DNA of 58,271 bases from Mycoplasma sp. UBA710 (GCA_002298905.1 DBMA01000023.1:1-58271), one strand, 5' to 3'. Shown: positions 24,587-35,380, numbered from the stretch's first letter. The notes: generated from the letters alone by a model not told the origin. Numbers and translations are program-made.

Positions 24587-25570
24587 TTATCTTTTAGATT
24601 TATCGTATGGTTGACCCAAAGCTTTTGGCGCTTCAGAAGTTTTTGCTATTTTTTTAATTAATTTTGCTAAAAACTTGGCTACTGGCTTTGAAAATAGAAT
24701 CATTATAATCAATGTTAACAAATAAGGTAACATCATTAGTATTGGTTGAATTGAACTCCCATTACTAAATAAATTGGTTGCTTGTTGACCTAAAGCAAAT
24801 AACAAAGCAAATATAATAGAAATTAATGATGAAAGTAATGTTTTTCATCTACTTATTAAAACAATTGCAATTGCTAAAAAACCTAATCCTTCTACATTTA
24901 CTTGAGATTTAAATGAAGATCCTGAAGAAAATTCTGAAATATATATAGCTCCAGCTATTCCGGCTAATAATCCTGAAATAATAATTGCTTGTCATTTAAT
25001 ACTATCAACATTAATTCCAGCAGAATCAGCTGCTTGAGGATTTTCACCTACAGATTTAAATCTCAAGCCTCATTTTGTAAATGATAATAAAACAAAAGAA
25101 GTAATAATTACTAATATAGTTATAAACATTTTCAAAGAAAAGAAAGAAATTAATTCATTATTTGCTGAATTACCAAATTCTAGTCTACCTACATTATATG
25201 GCATACTATTTGCTTCTCCAAATAAATAAAGAATAATCAAAGTAAAGGCTGGAGCTAAAATATTTAAAGCAATACCTGAAATAATTTGATTACCTTTTAA
25301 CTTAATGGATATAAATCCATGGAGTAGGGAAAATAATATTCCACCTAAAGCTGCAAAGGCATAAAGAGCAATGTTTAATCAAGGGCTATGTTGTGGTCCT
25401 GAACCTGGAGCAATAATGTGAGCAAAAATCATATAAGTTGTGGCTCCAAAAACCATAATACCATTAACACCTAAATTAATGATCCCAGCTCTTTCTGTGA
25501 AAATGATAGCAATCGCTGATAAAGATAAGATACAAAAATAAGGAAATATTGTTGTTAACAAACCATTCAT
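24587..25570 (-). CDS. Nucleoside ABC transporter permease (NupC/YufQ type)
   Basis: A 327-residue integral membrane protein with about eight to nine TM segments. TERAGIINLGVNGIMVFGA near the N-terminus is the hallmark of the BPD_transp_2 permease subunit of BMP-dependent nucleoside importers, and FKSVGENPQAADSAGI is the conserved cytoplasmic loop contacting the ATPase. It shares its start A with the stop of the upstream permease (TAATG overlap) and has a strong ribosome site (AGAGGAGG) inside that gene. It forms a heterodimer with the 25570-27249 product. Confidence 0.9.
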
Positions 25571-27249
25571 TATTTACCTCCTCTAATATCTTTATCTCTT
25601 TGTTCTTTCTCTTTAATAGCTAATTCTTTAGTATTATCCACTAATTTTTCTTGCACAAAATTATAATGTTTATGTATTAATTTAGTTTTTAAACTATTGA
25701 ATTGTTGATTTCAAGATTGTAATTTATCTTTCCTTTTTGATTTGATTTGATATTTATCAAAATAGTGTTCTTCAGCTAATAAAATATCTTTTTCTTTTTT
25801 CAATTTACTTAATAATTCTAAGTATTCTATTTGTTTCTTTTGATCTAAGTTTTTAAAAATTATTTTAGAACTAGGTTGAGCCAATAATTTTTTTTCTTCT
25901 TCTTGTTTATTTTTCATATGTTTTTTAATATCTTTTCAAACACTATGATTAGATTTTCATAAGTTTCATAATTCTTTTTTTTCATTAAATCATCCTGAAG
26001 TAAAGTAAGTTAAATGTTCTTTCCAATTTTTTCAATAAACTTTTCTATATTCTGGATATTTTATTAGAATGAAGAAATTTTTACTTCATTGATAGGGTAA
26101 AAATTTTGAAAAAACAAAAGCAAGAGCAGCAGAATAAATAAATATTCCTGATATAATATCAGTCATTTCATTAGGTAATGCAGGAAAAGATGTTGCTGTT
26201 TGAGAACCAACAGAAATAATAGAAAAAACAAAAGATGAAAAAATGATAGCTATTGGGTTATCAAAAACAATTAAAGATATGGCTATTGCATTAAATCCAA
26301 TATATAATGGACCACTAGAAATAGAAATATCAATTACGCCTTGTTGAACAGAAAAATACCAAACAAATCCTGCTAATCCGCTTAAAGCTCCACTAATTGC
26401 CATGGAATTTAAAATTAAATGCTTTTTATTTGTTCCTGAATAATCAGCAGCAGTAGGACTCAAACCAACCATTTGAATTTTATAACCAAATTTTGTAAAT
26501 CTAATAACAATTCAAATTACTATAGTAATTAATATAGAACTTATAATTAACAATCATGATCATCCTGATTTATATCATATGTCTATAAAATAAAATTCTG
26601 GAACCTGATTGAATTGAATATATCCCTCAGTTTTTCCATATCCCATTAATTCACCAGTGGTTAAATTAAATCCATTATGTAATGATGGATCTTGATATAA
26701 TCCCACTACATATCTAATAACAAAAAAGATAATTCAATTTAACATTATTGATGAAACAACTTCATTTACATTTAAGTATGCTTTTAATATCCCTATGATC
26801 ATTGAAACACTAATGCTAACTATAATTGATAACAAAATCGATAATGCAACTGTAGCATGAGTTGTTTGAGTCATAGTTGCTAAATCTTTTCTAATCATTA
26901 CTAAAGTTATAAATCCAGCAGACATCATTTGACCGGCTACACCAATATTAAATATTCCTGATTTAAAACAAATAGCAATTGCAAGTCCTGCCAAAATAAA
27001 TGTAACTAGTGTGGGAATAAAAATATTAGAAACATTAGCATCTTGAAAAAATGAAATAATAACTGAAAATGGATTGTATCCAAAAAAGGAAATGATTAAA
27101 ATTGTAATAAACAAACCAAGCAAAATTGATCACAATGAATTGTATACTTTTCTTCTTGTTGAATAATTATGGCTATTAAAAACTTTATTTATAAATTTAT
27201 TCCATAAATTATTCTCTTGATTTTTATTGATTTGTAATTCTTGCTTCAT
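25570..27249 (-). CDS. Nucleoside ABC transporter permease (NupB/YufP type) with long cytoplasmic tail
   Basis: A 559-residue permease. Residues about 42-387 hold the usual TM segments, with FKSGIFNIGVAGQMM and YKIQMVGLSPTAADYSG (the ATPase-contact loop) as family marks. Residues 388-559 are an unusual hydrophilic extension, Trp-rich at first (many TGA codons) and then strongly charged and coiled-coil-like. Typical members end near 350-370 residues. The gene follows the ATPase gene with a 10-base gap and overlaps the next permease start by one base. Confidence 0.9.
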
Positions 27250-27259
27250 AATTTCTCCC

Positions 27260-28807
27260 TTATTTTTGCACAAATTTTCCTGCCATTAATAATCCAATAT
27301 CATCTCTTGTAAACTTATTAATTGGTCCTTGGTCTACTATTTCACCCTTATTAATAATGGCAACTGTGTCAGCTAATGCTAATATTTCATCTAATTCATA
27401 TGAAATCAGAAGGATACTTTTCCCATGTTTTTTTTCTTTTAATATTTCATTATGAATGTAATTAATTGCCCCAATATCTAATCCTCTTGTTGGTTGAATG
27501 ATTAAAATAAAATCATGATCAGTCATTAATTCTCTACCTATAATTGCTTTTTGTTGATTACCACCAGATAAATTTCTTGCTAATGCATATCCTTCATTTG
27601 AGCCTCTAACATCAAATTTTTTAATAATTTTTTGACTAAATTGATTTTTTCATTTATTATTTATAAATTTAAAAAATTTATTAATTTTATTAAAGAAAGA
27701 ATTTTGAAACTCATATACTTGATTTTTATCTATTTGTCTAATAATAGAATTATTATTTATCGAAAAGTCTAAAACTAGTCCGTGCTTGTGACGATCTGCT
27801 GGAATAATCGAAATATATTCATCACTTTTTTTCTTTGTATTGAATCTAGTAATATCTTTTTTCCCATTCCTATTATTAATAATAATTTGTCCTGTGTTTG
27901 TTTTATTAATTCCAGTAATTAATTCTTCTATTTCTTCTTGACCATTACCTTCAATACCTGCAATTGCTAAAATTTCTCCCTTGTGAGTGGATAAATTCAC
28001 ATTTTTTAACTTTTTGTATGAAACATTTTTAAATTCTAAAACTGTTTTAGAATCATAATTATGATCTCAATTTTTTGGTTCAATAACAGTTCTACCAACC
28101 ATATCTGAAGCTATTTGAGCAGGCTCTACAATAGATAAGTTGTCATAATATTTTACAACCTTTCCGTGTCTTATAACAGTTGCTTCATCAGCGATTTTTT
28201 TCACTTCTCATAATTTATGTGAAATAAAAATTATGGTTTTACCACTTTCTTTTAATTCTTTAATAACTTTTAATAATTCTTGAATTTCTTGAGGAGTCAA
28301 AACAGCAGTTGGTTCATCAAATATTAAAATATTTGCATCACGATATAACATTTTCATTATTTCCACTTTTTGTTGTGTTGAAACAGATGCATCTTTTGTT
28401 GCTTGATCTAAATCAAAATTTAATTTGTATTTTTTTTGAAATGCTTGAATTTTAATTCTTGATTTATTTAAATCCAAAAAATTATATTTAGTAAATTCAG
28501 AACCTAAAATAATATTTTGTAAATTAGTGTAATTATCTACTAATTTGAAATGTTGATGAACCATTCCTATCCCTATATCTGCAGCTTGATTAGGATTTTT
28601 AATAACTACTGGGTTACCATCAATTTTAATAGTTCCACTAGTAGGAGAATATAAACCGAATAAAATAGACATTAATGTAGATTTTCCAGCACCATTTTCG
28701 CCAATTAAAGCATGTACAGAACCGGGTTTAACTTTTATTGTAATATCTTTATTTGCATAAAAACCTGAAAATTCTTTTGATATATTTAATAATTCAAGTT
28801 TGTACAT
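27260..28807 (-). CDS. Nucleoside ABC transporter ATP-binding protein (two ABC domains, NupA/YufO type)
   Basis: A 515-residue protein with two ABC cassettes. The first has Walker [10 protein letters not shown], the conserved MVHQHFKLV and Walker [16 protein letters not shown]; its signature is VSTQQ rather than LSGGQ. The second has a degenerate Walker A (GIEGNGQEE), a good signature LSGGNQQK, and QPTRGLD in the Walker B/D-loop. This asymmetric pattern is typical of the RbsA/YufO class. It energises uptake by the two permeases downstream using the BMP lipoproteins. It starts 2 bases after the stop of BMP copy 1. Confidence 0.93.
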
Positions 28808-28809
28808 AA

Positions 28810-30351
28810 TTAATTACCTCTTTTATTAATTTCACTAACTACTAAGTTAAAATACTCTTTGTTATTTGCACTCATTTCGCCATATAAAACGTTGGCTAAT
28901 TTAAAAACTGCATTATTATACTCTGTTATATTATTAGATAATTTGGCTTTATTATATTCTGCTAATAATGTTTGGTCCACTGTGTGTAATAAATTTGTGG
29001 TTGGATCATTAAAAAATTTATTTTTTGTTTCTTTAATAATAGTATTAAAACGTATTGCATCATCTGTATTAGACAAAGTGGAAGGAGAGGCTCCAACAAA
29101 ATCTAATTCAATTCCGCCATTTACTAACATGCTTTTTTCTTCTGAATTTTGCTCAATTTTTCTAGATTCAAAATTAATAATTCAATTTGTTTCATTAACA
29201 TTTGGATATAGTTCTGGAAGAGATAATGTTTGACTAACTCCTAATACAAAACATAAAGCTTTATATGTTGCAATACCAATTCTTTTTTCTGAAGAAGTTA
29301 TAAAATATGGAGCATATGTTGGACCATATGATATTGCCATATTAGAATCCACTCCAACTACTCATTGTTGATTTAATTTATTAGTTTCTTTAATTATGTT
29401 AGCAGCTATATTGCTCCAATCGTTTGCTACAGGCATTACAATTGTTGGGGGATTTTCTCTAAATATTTCTTGTCCATGACCTGTAATTGAAAGAGTAAAT
29501 TCATGTCTAGTTAAAGGATTATTAGGTTCATAAGTTGTTTCTAAAAATACTTTTGAATCTTCTTTATAAATATTAGAAAAAATCTTTTTACTTTCATCTC
29601 TTTGTTCTTTATTTCAAGCTCTTACACCTTCTAAAAAACCATAACAAAAATTTGTAGAACCTGATGCATCTGCACCAGCTGTTGTATTTACTATTTTTTT
29701 AGATGCATCATTAGGATATTTTTCATTTAAAAATTGAGAAATAGCATAACCTATTAAAAAGGATGATTCTTGTGTCCTAAAATTTAATGCAATACATGTT
29801 CCTGGTTCTAATTCATTTATTTGGGATGCATCTCAATCAATTGAAATGATTTTAATGTTTGCCTTTTGAAATTTTTGCTGATGCAAAGGATTTTGAATTC
29901 ATTTTTGAAAAAAGTTTTGATGTTGCCAACCAGTTAAAACTCAAATTTTGTATTGTTTATTTAAAGCATCAGAATATGCTTGATGAATTTCATTAATTGA
30001 CATAGATTTTGTTTCTTTGTAAGAACATATATCTAAATTGAAGCCAACATTACGTGCAAATTCAGAAATAGCTTCTCAAGTCATTTGATTAAAAGAGTTA
30101 TCAGTTATCTTACCTGCTGTTGTAATTTGAATTATTTTATTATTTAAAATATAATCTCTTAAAATTTGATTTTCTTGAACTGCTTGATATATTTTTTCTT
30201 TTGTATCAAGAGAAAAATATGTTTGTACTTCAGAAATATTTGTTTTAGCTAAAACATCATCGCTAACACATCCAATAGAAAGAACAGGCACAATAAATGC
30301 ATTAGTAGTTCCTGATAATATACCAAAAACTTTAAAATGCTTCAATCTCAT
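28810..30351 (-). CDS. BMP-family (PnrA-like) substrate-binding lipoprotein, copy 1
   Basis: A 513-residue lipoprotein with a signal peptide and lipobox LSIGC (Cys near residue 28). The mature region is a BMP/Med-type binding protein with ITTAGKITDNSFNQMTWEA, TAGADASGSTNF and WVVGVDSNMA, paralogous to the copy at 22913-24493 over the whole length. It is the first gene of the transporter operon (BMP, ATPase, permease, permease). The start ATG 30351 has the ribosome site AGAGGG. The probable ligand is a purine nucleoside, inferred from the transporter family and the nearby deoD. Confidence 0.92.
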
Positions 30352-30436
30352 AATCCCTCTTAAACTTAATATTCTTGAAATTATTCTCTAGGTAATTTAA
30401 ATTATGTATGTAATTAACAATAAAAATAATTCTATT

Positions 30437-30457
30437 TGTTATTTTTTTTTAACAAAA
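30437..30457 (-). repeat. Upstream element TGTTA-T9-AACAAAA (copy 1)
   Basis: Identical to the 21-base element at 24566-24586, here 86 bases upstream of BMP copy 1 in the region between rlmB and the transporter operon (30352-30491). The rest of that 140-base gap is AT-rich promoter-like sequence in which I could not fix a -35/-10 pair. Confidence 0.5.
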
Positions 30458-30491
30458 AAATAATTTTTATTAACAATAATATGTGACACTT

Positions 30492-31205
30492 TTATATAAT
30501 GTGTAACTTTTTAATGATATTAAATAATAAAATTCCTGTAGCAATTGAAACATTTAAAGATTGCACTGTTCCATGCATAGGAATATAAATTAATTGATCA
30601 CTAGCTTTTTTAATAGTAGAGCTTATGCCCTTGGCTTCGTTACCAACAATTAAAGCAAGAGGAAAATTATATTGAGTTTTAAAATATGTTTGAGAATTTT
30701 CTGAAATACATGAGGCATAAATTCAAAAATTATGTTTTTTTAATTTATCTATTGTTACTTGAATAGATGAGGTTTTACATATATTCATTTTTACAAAGCC
30801 ACCTGAACTAATTTTTAATACTTTATCATTAATTTGTGCTGCTCTTTTATCAGGAATAATAATATGAAAAACGCCCGCTGCATTTGCTGTACGCAAAATA
30901 GATCCTAAATTATTAATATCTTCTATATGATCTAAAATTAAAATAATTTGAGGTTTTTTATTAATAATATCTTCTATAGAACAATAAGAAAAATAATCAT
31001 CCACTTCAGCAATTATTCCTTGATGATTAGTAGTAACAATTTTATCTAATTCGGATTTATTAACTATTTGATATGGTATATTAAATTTTTCTAATATATC
31101 TTGATATTGATAAGTTGCATATATTTTATTGATTCTTGTTTGACTAGATATTGCATCTAATACGGAATTTTTTCCTGTAATATATTTATGGTTTTTTTTA
31201 TTCAT
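30492..31205 (-). CDS. rlmB: 23S rRNA (guanosine-2'-O)-methyltransferase, RlmB/TrmH family
   Basis: A 237-residue SPOUT methyltransferase. The N-terminal domain (TGKNSVLDAI start, TNHQGIIAEV end) is the RlmB substrate-binding domain; the knotted catalytic domain has LDHIEDINNLGSILRTANAAG, LIVGNEAKGI and MHGTVQSLNVSIATGIL, the three TrmH motifs with Arg, Glu and Asn in place. It methylates the 2'-OH of a guanosine in 23S rRNA or a related RNA. One TGA (Trp) at about 30720. It is followed by a 140-base gap before the nucleoside operon. Confidence 0.9.
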
Positions 31206-31234
31206 AAATTTAAATATTTAATAATAAAAAACAA

Positions 31235-31471
31235 TTATTTTTGATTTTTTGCTTTTTGCATTGATCTCATAATTGCTTTAATTTGAGCTTCAGATGGTTT
31301 TCTTCCCATTTGTAAAAACATTGCTCTAATCATTTTCTCTGTTATTGGAGGATTTTCTTTAATTTGTTTTTCAAACATCCTTTTAGTAAGAAAAAATGAA
31401 AGAGCTGCTCCTGCTATTAAACAAACTATACTTAAACTTATAACTAAACCTATTCATCCACCTAAATCCAT
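31235..31471 (-). CDS. UPF0154 (YneF-like) small membrane protein
   Basis: A 78-residue protein with an N-terminal TM segment (about residues 6-28) followed by FLTKRMFEKQIKENPPI and RAMFLQMGRKPSEAQIKAIM, which is the invariant pattern of the UPF0154/YneF family in Firmicutes and mollicutes. Function is unknown. Ribosome site AAGGAAG precedes ATG 31471. A TGA Trp codon at position 6 keeps it from being seen under the standard code. It lies between rpsD and rlmB on the same strand. Confidence 0.88.
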
Positions 31472-31504
31472 AATTCTTCCTTATATTTAAAATAATCTAT
31501 GTGA

Positions 31505-32110
31505 TTATTTTGAGTAGTACTCAACAATTAATGATTCATTTATTTCTTGATTTAATTCTTTTCTTTCTGGTAATCTAATTAATCTATATTTAAAATCACC
31601 TTCTTCTTTTAATCATGGCGCCAATTCTTTTTTAGATTTACTATCTACAACATGAATATTTTTTCTTAATTTATCTTTTAGTTCAATCACATCATTGATT
31701 TTTACTTGCATTGAAGGAATATCTGCCTTGTGACCATTTAAAGTAAAATGTCCATGATTAACAAATTGTCTTGCTTGTCTTCTTGTTTGAGCTAATCCTG
31801 TACGATAGATAAGCGAATCCATTCTTGTTTCTAACATCTGTAAAAAGTTAACACCAGCTTGTCCTGGTCTCTTTGCAGCTTTAACAAATGTATTTTTAAA
31901 TTGTTTTTCTGTAATACCATACATAAATCTTATTTTTTGTTTTTCATATAAATGTAGTCCATAATCTGATAGTTTTGGTCTTCTTTTGTTTCCGTGTTGC
32001 CCAGGAACTGTTTGTCTTCCTTTGCCTTTTGCAAATTCTTTTCCTGTTTCTAAAATTGAAAATCCTAATCTTCTTGATCTTTTAAATATTGATCCTCTTA
32101 ATGTTGCCAT
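31505..32110 (-). CDS. rpsD: 30S ribosomal protein S4
   Basis: A 201-residue S4 protein. The start [30 protein letters not shown], the 16S-binding segment YGITEKQF and the S4 RNA-binding fold [29 protein letters not shown] are all clear. The C-terminus ends in VEYYSK, as usual. It has a strong ribosome site (AAAGGAG) upstream of ATG 32110 and heads the transcript rpsD-UPF0154-rlmB. It is a primary 16S rRNA binder and may regulate its own mRNA, but I saw no leader structure. Confidence 0.97.
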
Positions 32111-32274
32111 ATTATTTTGTTCTCCTTTAAATATATAAAAAATTAAAATCTTATTAATATAAATAATTAAAAATTAGATTTTAAATTAATTATTAATAAT
32201 TTATTTCTAATGATTTCACATATAGCGTGTTACTTACAAATATTTTTCAAATAAATTAATTTAATAATTATTTA

Positions 32275-32305
32275 AATTGCTATAAATAGCAATTAATATT
32301 ATAAT
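32275..32305 (+). promoter_or_regulatory. glpF promoter with operator-like palindrome
   Basis: TTGCTA (32277-32282), 17 bases, TATAAT (32300-32305) form a good promoter for glpF with a leader of about 77 bases. The -35 box is inside a perfect 20-base palindrome AATTGCTATAAATAGCAATT (32275-32294), so a repressor bound there would block RNA polymerase. The rest of the 278-base gap between rpsD and glpF (32111-32388) is plain AT-rich sequence with the rpsD leader. Confidence 0.55.
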
Positions 32306-32388
32306 TTAATATTTATATATTTGCTTAATATTTGTCTAAATATATTTAAATTAAAATATTATTCATTATTTATTAAAGAGGATAAGTC

Positions 32389-33162
32389 ATGCAAAATTTT
32401 ATACCGATATCATTATTAGGAGAATTTTTAGGAACATTGTTGCTTGTTTTGTTGGGTAATGGTGTAGTTTTTTCAGTAACTCATAATAAAATGATGTCAA
32501 ATCAATCTGGAAAATGAATCTTAATTGCATTAGGATGAGGTTTAGGAGTTTTTGTGGGTGCTTTAATTGCTTTAGCTCTAGATTCTCCTGCTCATTTAAA
32601 TCCTGTATTAAGCATATATAACTCTATTTCTAATTTAGATCCTATCTTTTTAATTTATATTCCATTTCAATTTTTGGGTGCAATTGCTGGACAAGGGATA
32701 CTAAATTTTATTAACTATAAACATATTATTGCCACAGCAAAAAAAGACCCAAATGCTACAAGAGGTGCTCATTTTCCTACGGCTGCTTTTGATAATCAAA
32801 AAGATAAGGCTACTATTTTTAATTTTTCTTATGAATTCATAGGAACCTTTGTATTATTACTTGGAATTTTTGCGATTGGAAGATTAAATAATGTAGTAAG
32901 TCAAACTTCTTTCCCTTTTCCTATACCTGTTACTTTAATTATTATAGCAATAGGAACATCATTAGGTGGCTCAACAGGATATGCTATTAATCCAGCACGT
33001 GATTTAGGACCAAGAATTGTTTATGCTTTTTCTAGAAATTATTTTTCTAAAAAAGCTAATAATGAAATAGCTTTAAATGATTGGTCTTATTCTTGAATTC
33101 CGGTTTTCGCCCCTTCCATTGCGGCTTGTATTATGGGTTGTTTAGCTAGAATAGGGATTTAA
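32389..33162 (+). CDS. glpF: Glycerol facilitator (aquaglyceroporin)
   Basis: A 257-residue six-TM MIP-family channel. The first pore motif is HLNPVLS (NPV instead of NPA) and the second is INPARDLGPR; the Asp after NPAR marks glycerol-conducting members rather than water channels. The N-terminus starts SLLGEFLGTLLLVLLGNG, a family signature. Ribosome site AGAGGAT before ATG 32389. It supplies glycerol for glycerol-3-phosphate, lipid synthesis and possibly hydrogen-peroxide-producing oxidation. glpK and glpO are not in the window. Two TGA Trp codons in the first 55 residues and one near the end. Confidence 0.93.
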
Positions 33163-33178
33163 TAATTCGTATAACTTA

Positions 33179-33209
33179 TAAATAATAAATTGAATTTTTT
33201 TATTATTTA
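33179..33209. terminator. AT-only stem-loop between convergent glpF and whiA
   Basis: TAAATAATAAA (33179-33189) pairs perfectly with TTTATTATTTA (33199-33209), with a 9-base loop. T- and A-rich flanks let it work in both directions. A weak stem, but it is correctly placed between two convergent genes. Confidence 0.45.
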
Positions 33210-33230
33210 AAAATTAAAAAAATATTGTTT

Positions 33231-34100
33231 TTATTCTTTATTTAATGTTTTTTTCTTTTGAAAAATAATTTGATTTTTATTTTCTTCACAAATATTTCTT
33301 AATTTTATCAATCAATGATTTAATCCACTTTTGGTAATTTTTATATTTCTATTTTTACAAAATTCTTCGCTTAATTGAGATAAAGATAAAAATTCATTTT
33401 TTATTTTAAATTCATAAAATTCTAATTCTTGTGGTTTAAATTTGGTTGTTAATTTATGATCTATAATATATTGGTAATTTTCTTTAAAAATAATGTTGGA
33501 ATCTACTAATCTATTTTGATTATGTACATCTAAATTAAATATTCTTGTAATTTGATTTTTAAAATCTCTTTCTATAATTGAATCGATAAAATTAAAATAT
33601 GACTTATTAGCACCTATAATTTGTAAAAAATCTGATATTAAATCATTTCTTTTTAAATACAAAACAAAATGATTTTTATTTTGAATTTTATTAAAAAGAA
33701 TATGTTTTCTTGCAAAATCCAAAACATAATCACAAATACTTTCAGATTTAAATCTAATTTCTAAATGATATGATGAAGAATCTAAATTTGATATAGATCC
33801 TGACGAAACAAATATTCCTGCAAAATAAAAAGATGCTAGTTTTTCATTAATTTTTGTTGATATTTTTTTCTTGTCTATTAATATTTGATTTTTATCAATA
33901 TAGTATTCCATTCCTATTTTTAATAATAATTCTTCTATTTTTCGAACAAAATCTTTATTATTAAATTGTATTTTTATGAATTGTTCTAATTTATTATTTT
34001 TATTATTAGATAATAAAATTCCATGAATAAAAGCATCAATTTGGCTCTTGTCCATTTTTTTAAAAATCAATTCTTTTTTTATTTCAAATGTAAAATTCAT
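33231..34100 (-). CDS. whiA: WhiA-family DNA-binding protein
   Basis: A 289-residue protein. The N-terminal half is the degenerate LAGLIDADG-like domain (FTFEIKKELI start, YFAGIFVSSGSISNL in the middle); the C-terminal part is the helix-turn-helix domain LSLSQLSEEFCKNRNIKITKSGLNHWLIKL. WhiA is conserved in Gram-positive bacteria; it regulates sporulation in Streptomyces and links to cell division in Bacillus. Its usual neighbours (rapZ, yvcK) are absent. It lies 30 bases downstream of the 5S rRNA gene on the same strand, with no obvious separate promoter. One TGA (Trp) near 33310. Confidence 0.88.
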
Positions 34101-34130
34101 AATTTAAATTTAATTTTGGGCATAAAAAAA

Positions 34131-34231
34131 GAGCAGTTTCCTATCTTCCCATCACTGGTATTGTCGGCGTTAAAGGGCTTAACTACTGAGTTCGGAATGG
34201 ATTCAGGTGATCCCCTTTGCTATTACCACTC
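34131..34231 (-). rRNA. rrf: 5S ribosomal RNA
   Basis: On the minus strand the sequence shows the 5S core CCGAACTCAGTAGTTAAGC with the expected flanking helices. The 5' end GAGTGGT (34231-34225) pairs with the 3' end ACTGCTC (34137-34131) including two G-T pairs, giving a 101-base RNA, at the short end of the range for mycoplasmas. A T7 run follows. An extended -10 box (TGTGTAAAAT on the minus strand) sits about 7 bases upstream. No 16S or 23S gene is near; the unit is isolated. Confidence 0.95.
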
Positions 34232-34306
34232 ATTATTTATTTTACACAAAAATTTTTTATATTCATAAAAAATATTATTTTTTTATTTTGAATATAAAAT
34301 TGTTTT

Positions 34307-35266
34307 ATGAAAATACAAAAAATTTATGAATTATTTTTAATTGGAACACCAATATTTTTAAGTACTAGTTGTTCTATAGCACAACCAATAAAAACAAATA
34401 TAAATGATAATATTAATTATAATGACTATATAAATTCCAATGAATTTTTAGATATATTTAATGTATTAAAAACAAACAATCCTAATATAAATGGAAATGA
34501 ATTAGCTATAGCTACATGTAAAAAAAGTAATCAGTTTGGTGCTCAATTTTGGAAAACTTGAATTGAAAGCTTGGGAGATAAAAAAGATTGAACTCTTAAT
34601 GAAAATAAGAAATATGTAAATTTATTTTGTGAAAATCCTCGACAAGCTTTACAACTATATACTAATTGCTTTGGACATTTTTAAAATATTGCTCTGCACA
34701 AAAAAGAAATTCCTAATAATGCGTGAGTTGAAAAAAGATTTTTTGAATTTGCTGGAGATGATATGATTTCCAAAGTGAAAGATACAAATGAAATTAGAGG
34801 AGAGGATTACAAATTTTTAGATAAGATATTAAATTATTCTTCTGCTGTTGCTCCATTAAATTTAATTGTTTATCATGGTGTTGAATTTATGGAAAATGAA
34901 TTTAAATCTATGTTAGGTTTTGCTGATAATGAAAAAGTCAATTTTGATCTTATTAAGGAAGGAACTATAATTCAAAATTATGGATTTTTATCTACAACTA
35001 CTGACTATATCAATGCTGTAAAATATTCTGCAGGACATAATTGGGTACATGATACATTTGAGCCCCCTTTAGGTGGGCCATGCATTTTTAAAATTAAAAT
35101 TCCTCATTTATCTAAAGGAGTTGCTTATGTTTCTGGTTTTGATATAAATAATAATTTTAGTAATGAAGATGCTCAAATTTTAATTAAAAGAAATTCTAAA
35201 TTTAGAATAGATAAAGTAACAAAAATAGAAGATAAAAATATTTTAGAGATGACTATGATTGAATAA
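34307..35266 (+). pseudogene. Decayed lipoprotein with ADP-ribosyltransferase-like domain
   Basis: Residues 1-22 are a signal peptide with lipobox LSTSC. The frame runs to an in-frame TAA at 34682-34684 and then continues in the same frame for about 194 codons to the true end. The second half matches the ADP-ribosyltransferase exoenzyme fold (C3/VIP2 type): VYHGVEF where the NAD-binding YRG would be, GFLSTTTD for the Ser-Thr-Ser motif, CIFKIKIPH, and NEDAQILIKRNSKFRI where E-x-E-V-L-L is expected. The conserved Arg is His and the catalytic Glu appears to be Gln, so it should be inactive even without the stop. Translation could restart at ATG 34763 (GGAGAT upstream), giving 167 residues. Expression as two pieces is possible; loss of function is more likely. 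Confidence 0.7.
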
Positions 35267-35295
35267 TATAATTTATATTATATTAATCAAAATAA

Positions 35296-35369
35296 AGAGG
35301 TTTAGTATAATGGTAGTACTGCAGATTCCAAACCTGCTTGTAGGGGTTCGATTCCTCTAACCTCTGCCA
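35296..35369 (+). tRNA. tRNA-Trp (anticodon CCA)
   Basis: Perfect 7-bp acceptor stem (AGAGGTT/AACCTCT), discriminator G, encoded CCA, D-stem GTAT/GTAC (with a T-G pair), anticodon loop TTCCAAA centred on CCA, T-arm AGGGG/CCTCT with loop TTCGATT. The anticodon stem has one A-C mismatch next to the loop. The CCA anticodon reads UGG; UGA, the major Trp codon here, needs a second tRNA-Trp(UCA) that is not in the window. Confidence 0.93.
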
Positions 35370-35380
35370 TATCATGAAAT

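Noticed and set aside
35296..35369. tRNA-Gly(TCC) instead of tRNA-Trp
   Set aside because: Placing TCC as anticodon breaks the anticodon stem; the 7-base loop is centred on CCA and the discriminator G suits Trp.
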